A stretch of DNA of 18,176 nt from an uncultured Shinella sp. GTDB taxonomy: Bacteria; Pseudomonadota; Alphaproteobacteria; Rhizobiales; Rhizobiaceae. Shown here in pieces: positions 15,888-18,176 of this stretch; the stretch's first letter is position 1; the number at the start of each line of letters is the position of its first letter. The stretch is from assembly GCF_946479415.1 (NCBI RefSeq), contig NZ_CAMLFY010000092.1, forward strand, positions 1 to 18,176, written 5' to 3'. Both the position numbers and the translations under genes were made by a program. A model generated the notes under the pieces. It worked only from the letters and a program-made list of their open reading frames with translations. It was not told where the DNA came from and did not search any database.

Positions 15888-16231
15888 CAGTCGGCATCGT
15901 CCTCAATGAGCGCCATCGACTTGGCATCGAGCTGCAGCTCGATGATCTGGCCGGACGGCTGGATGAACTCCAGTTCGTATATATAGCGCCCGTCCTCACG
16001 CTCAAGCTCCACTTCGATCAGATCGCCCTGAACGTGTTTGCGCGCCTCCGCGATGATTTCCTCCAGCGGCCGCACCAATCCCTGTTCAAGCGCCAGACGG
16101 GCCTGTTCATGCTCCAGCGCATCATCATCGTCGTCGCCATCCTTCGCGGGCGCACCGATGGAGGGTGCGAGCGAAAAGGCAAGCAGGAAGACGAGAGCGG
16201 TCGGGAGGGGAGAGAGGAGCTTCTTGATCAT
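15887..16231 (-). CDS. Exported PepSY-domain protein, first gene of the two-component operon
   Basis: A small periplasmic protein of 114 residues. The signal peptide (MIKKLLSPLPTALVFLLAFS, ending around SIGA/PAK) is followed by an acidic cluster KDGDDDDDALEHE and a PepSY-type unit (about 45-108), with PLEEIIAEARKHVQGDLIEV, a YIYELEFIQPSGQIIEL strand pair and an acidic IEDDAD tail. PepSY proteins next to two-component genes usually act as periplasmic modulators of the kinase (established as a pattern; inferred here). The start at 16231 is preferred because GAGAGGGG lies just upstream on the minus strand, whereas the ATG at 16243 has no ribosome-binding site. The gene overlaps the regulator ATG by 1 base. 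The acidic patches could bind divalent cations (inference). Confidence 0.85.
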   Translation of the reverse strand: MIKKLLSPLPTALVFLLAFSLAPSIGAPAKDGDDDDDALEHEQARLALEQGLVRPLEEIIAEARKHVQGDLIEVELEREDGRYIYELEFIQPSGQIIELQLDAKSMALIEDDAD

Positions 16232-16254
16232 GACCCCTCTCATACGCGGACGAA

Positions 16255-16283
16255 GCTGACAATTCGCTGACAGACCCTGTCAG
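16255..16283. promoter_or_regulatory. Candidate response-regulator operator: direct plus inverted repeat
   Basis: GCTGACA occurs at 16255-16261 and again at 16266-16272, exactly 11 bases apart, one helical turn. The second copy is also half of a perfect inverted repeat, CTGACAG-ACC-CTGTCAG (16267-16283). Direct half-sites at 11-base spacing are the standard binding geometry of OmpR/PhoB-family regulators. The site sits between the two divergent PepSY genes, 24 bases from one start and 59 from the other. Confidence 0.6.
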
Positions 16284-16342
16284 GCAAGCAACAGGCGCCG
16301 CATGCGAAACCCCTTTCCGACATCACAGGAAAGGACACGCCA

Positions 16343-16606
16343 ATGCGCAACAGAACGATCAGCCTTCTCACCGCAAGCCTCCTCGGCCTCGCCGTGGCCA
16401 CACCCGCTTTCGCCGAGACGGCACCCGCCCGCAAGACGCTGGAGCAGGTGGTCACAGAACTCTCGGCCAAGGGCTATGCGATCCGCGAGATCGAGATGGA
16501 TGACGGCCATTTCGAGGCGACCGTGATCGATCCCAAGAACATCGTCAGCGAGGCCAAGATCGACGGCATGACCGGCGAAATCCTGCGCCTTGAGCGCAAG
16601 CACTGA
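16343..16606 (+). CDS. Small exported PepSY-domain protein (divergent)
   Basis: A periplasmic protein of 87 residues. The signal peptide (1-24, LLTASLLGLAVATPAFA, cleaved before ETAPA) leads straight into one PepSY-type unit: TLEQVVTELSAKGYAIREIE, then GHFEATVIDPKN, SEAKIDGMTGEIL and a basic LERKH end. AAGGA at 16331-16335 supports ATG 16343. It is transcribed away from the PepSY-regulator-kinase operon, sharing the putative operator, and lies 42 bases ahead of the RTX gene, so the two may be one transcript. In size and context it recalls S. meliloti FeuN, a small exported modulator of the FeuPQ system, but I cannot show homology. Likely a feedback modulator of the adjacent kinase (inference). 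Confidence 0.85.
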   Translation: MRNRTISLLTASLLGLAVATPAFAETAPARKTLEQVVTELSAKGYAIREIEMDDGHFEATVIDPKNIVSEAKIDGMTGEILRLERKH

Positions 16607-16648
16607 TCCCTTCCATCCCCAGACCATCATTCGAAAAGGATAATTTTC

Positions 16649-17614
16649 ATGGCCAAGATCACGGGCACCTCCGCCGCCAACACGCTCAAGGGCAAGTCCA
16701 CCGCTGACGACATCTACGGCTATGCCGGCAATGACAAGCTCTTCGGCTTCGGCGGCGATGACGATTTGAACGGCGGCACCGGCAATGACTGGCTGCATGG
16801 CGGCACGGGCAATGACGAGCTGACCGGCGGCGCCGGCCGCGACACCTTCGTCTTCTCCAGCGGCCGCGACGAGATCGACGACTTCTCCACCCGCGACGAC
16901 AAGATCGTCATCGACACCAAGCTCGGCATCAAGTCCTTCGCCGATCTGATGAAGACCGCCAAGGTGGTCGATGGCGGCGAGGACGTGCGCTTCGACTTCG
17001 GCAAGGGCAACACGCTGACGCTGGAGGACACCAAGCTGTCCAGCCTGAAGGCCAGCCACTTCGCCTTCCAGAATGTCGATACGGCGGAACCGAAGGACCC
17101 GCTGTCGGGTAATGATACGCTGACCGGCAATGCCAAGGCCAACACGATCTCCGGCGGCGCCGGCAACGACACGATCAAGGGTCTCGACGGCAACGACAAG
17201 CTGAACGGCGACATCGGTAACGACAAGCTCTATGGCGGCAACGGCCATGACGAGCTCGATGGCGGCACGGGCAACGACTATCTGTCGGGCGGTGCCGGCA
17301 ATGACGAACTGGACGGTGGCGCCGGCAACGACCGCCTCAACGGCGGCTCGGGCATCAACGAACTCGAAGGCGGCGCCGGTCGCGACACCTTCGTCTTCGC
17401 CACGGGCAAGACCGAGATCGACGACTTCAAGGCCGGCTACGACACCATCGAGATCGCCAAGTCGCTAGGCGTATCGAGCTTCGCCGACCTCTCGAAGTTC
17501 GCCCGTACCGCCGATGGCGGCCAGGACCTCGTGCTCGACTTCGGCAAGCACGAGCTGCGTCTCGAAGACACCAAGTTCTCCGAACTCTCGGCCTCGGACT
17601 TCCTCTTCGTCTGA
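16649..17614 (+). CDS. RTX calcium-binding secreted protein with two duplicated halves
   Basis: A 321-residue protein built only of RTX nonapeptides and associated beta-roll capping modules. It has no signal peptide and no recognisable enzyme or toxin domain. The first RTX block (residues 24-63) contains GGTGNDWLHGGTGNDELTGG. It is followed by a capping module (60-142: GRDTFVFSSGRDEIDDF, DDKIVIDTKLG, SFADLM, LTLEDTKLSSLKASHF). The second, longer RTX block (152-243) and a second module (240-321) repeat the design and end SASDFLFV, a typical hydrophobic type I secretion terminus. Such repeats fold into a Ca2+-bound parallel beta roll outside the cell. Export through a type I system is expected, but no transporter gene is in the window. 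AAGGA at 16636-16640 supports the ATG. It may be co-transcribed with the PepSY gene upstream. NodO and adhesion-type rhizobial RTX proteins are distant comparators. Confidence 0.9.
   Translation: MAKITGTSAANTLKGKSTADDIYGYAGNDKLFGFGGDDDLNGGTGNDWLHGGTGNDELTGGAGRDTFVFSSGRDEIDDFSTRDDKIVIDTKLGIKSFADLMKTAKVVDGGEDVRFDFGKGNTLTLEDTKLSSLKASHFAFQNVDTAEPKDPLSGNDTLTGNAKANTISGGAGNDTIKGLDGNDKLNGDIGNDKLYGGNGHDELDGGTGNDYLSGGAGNDELDGGAGNDRLNGGSGINELEGGAGRDTFVFATGKTEIDDFKAGYDTIEIAKSLGVSSFADLSKFARTADGGQDLVLDFGKHELRLEDTKFSELSASDFLFV
16826..17074 (+). repeat. RTX capping module, copy 1
   Basis: Residues 60-142 of the RTX protein, matching copy 2 at 17366-17611. Shared landmarks are GGAGRDTFVF, EIDDF, LGxxSFADL, a DGGxD block, LEDTK and the final SxLxASxF. 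This indicates an internal duplication of an RTX-plus-cap unit. Confidence 0.8.
17366..17611 (+). repeat. RTX capping module, copy 2
   Basis: Residues 240-321, the second copy of the module at 16826-17074. It forms the extreme C-terminus and so would carry the type I secretion signal, whereas copy 1 is buried in mid-protein. Confidence 0.8.
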
Positions 17615-17632
17615 GAACGAGCCCCGCAAAAC

Positions 17633-17666
17633 AAAAGGGCGTGCCGGTTTCCCGGCGCGCCCTTTT
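17633..17666. terminator. Bidirectional terminator between the RTX gene and gltD
   Basis: A 15-base stem, AAAAGGGCGTGCCGG (17633-17647) pairing with CCGGCGCGCCCTTTT (17652-17666) with one G-U pair and a TTTC loop. A-rich and T-rich flanks make it suitable for both converging genes. Confidence 0.9.
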
Positions 17667-17681
17667 CACGTTTTCGATAGC

Positions 17682-18176
17682 TTAGCGCGGCAGCGTGGTC
17701 GCGCCCATCAGGGCCTCGTCGATGGCGCGCGCGGCCTGGCGGCCTTCGCGGATCGCCCAGACGACGAGCGACTGGCCGCGGCGTACGTCACCGGCCGTCC
17801 AGAGCTTCTCGACCGAGGTCTTGTAGTCGCGGTCGTTGGCAATGACGTTGGACGAACCGCGCTTGTCGGTGTTGATCGCAAGCTTGCTGCCGAGATCCTT
17901 CAACACACTGTCGGTAAAGGGGCCGCGGAAGCCGATGGCGATGAAGGCGAGGTCGGCCTTGATGATGAACTCCGTGCCGGCAATCGGCTTGCGGCGGTCA
18001 TCCACCTGGCAGCACTTCACACCGGTCAGAACACCATCTTCGTCGCCGACGAATTCGAGCGTACCGACCTGGAACTCGCGCACGGCACCCTCGGCCTGCG
18101 AGGAGGAGGTGCGCATCTTCGTCGCCCAGAACGGCCAGACGGCGAGCTTGTCTTCCTTTTCCGGCGGCTGCGGGCG
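17682..18176 (-). CDS. gltD: Glutamate synthase (NADPH) small subunit, C-terminal part
   Basis: The beta subunit of NADPH-dependent glutamate synthase passes electrons from NADPH through FAD to the GltB subunit during ammonia assimilation. Only about the last 164 residues of a protein usually near 480 are present; the frame is still open at the window edge, reading [10 protein letters not shown] then [18 protein letters not shown]. The ATG at 18116 is internal ([11 protein letters not shown]), not the start. Visible are FIAIGFRGP and the C-terminal flavin-binding block [20 protein letters not shown], followed by [12 protein letters not shown]. The stop is TAA at 17684-17682. The gltB gene would be expected upstream of it, outside the window. 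Confidence 0.93.
   Translation of the reverse strand, partial: RPQPPEKEDKLAVWPFWATKMRTSSSQAEGAVREFQVGTLEFVGDEDGVLTGVKCCQVDDRRKPIAGTEFIIKADLAFIAIGFRGPFTDSVLKDLGSKLAINTDKRGSSNVIANDRDYKTSVEKLWTAGDVRRGQSLVVWAIREGRQAARAIDEALMGATTLPR

Noticed and set aside
15222..16231. Naming the two-component pair feuPQ
   Set aside because: The regulator is of the same broad PhoP/FeuP type but differs at many positions from the FeuP sequence I remember, and the gene neighbourhood is different; it is probably a paralogue.
13882..17614. Mobile island boundaries around the PepSY-RTX block
   Set aside because: No integrase, tRNA, terminal repeats or clear base-composition shift is visible, so an insertion is only suggested by remembered gene order.

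Overview
The window is GC-rich, almost fully coding and unmistakably alphaproteobacterial. It most likely comes from the chromosome of a Rhizobiaceae member (Rhizobium, Agrobacterium, Sinorhizobium or Shinella-like). The pointers are a homospermidine synthase, an Omp10-type lipoprotein close to that of Brucella, a rhizobial-style GC palindromic repeat at the left edge, and a gene order that (from memory, not checked) resembles the hss-nucleotidase-hemH-galU/exoN2-transglycosylase-gltD stretch of Sinorhizobium meliloti. Nothing here looks like a phage, insertion sequence, CRISPR array, tRNA or rRNA.

Left part (1-7653, all plus strand): the 3' portion of a PabC-like class IV aminotransferase whose frame reads through a palindromic repeat; hss (homospermidine synthase) with a strong terminator; an omp10-like lipoprotein with its own terminator; a secreted UshA-type 5'-nucleotidase carrying a C-terminal LysM domain; hemH (ferrochelatase); and an SPFH/NfeD membrane pair. 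Middle part (7660-13879): kdsD (arabinose-5-phosphate isomerase, minus), a BBP2_2-type outer-membrane barrel (plus), galU (minus), an MltB-type lytic transglycosylase (plus) and a DUF459 SGNH-like secreted protein (plus). Most of these serve the envelope: KDO for LPS, UDP-glucose for polysaccharide and glucans, peptidoglycan turnover, and outer-membrane proteins.

Right part (13882-17614): the most unusual stretch. A minus-strand operon encodes an exported PepSY protein, an OmpR/PhoP-type response regulator and a PhoQ-like histidine kinase, joined by 1- and 4-base overlaps. It is divergent from a second small exported PepSY protein, followed 42 bases later by a pure RTX calcium-binding protein. 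The short divergent region holds an 11-base-spaced direct repeat of GCTGACA overlapping an inverted repeat, which is the geometry expected for an OmpR/PhoB-family regulator. I propose, as inference, a self-contained signalling cassette in which two periplasmic PepSY proteins tune the kinase and the regulator controls a secreted Ca2+-binding protein. The window ends in the 3' end of gltD (minus), separated from the RTX gene by a bidirectional terminator.

Three tail-to-tail gene pairs (7653/7660, 10292/10293, 13879/13882) have 0-6 bases between stop codons and no terminator between them. No gene-free stretch exceeds about 200 bases.
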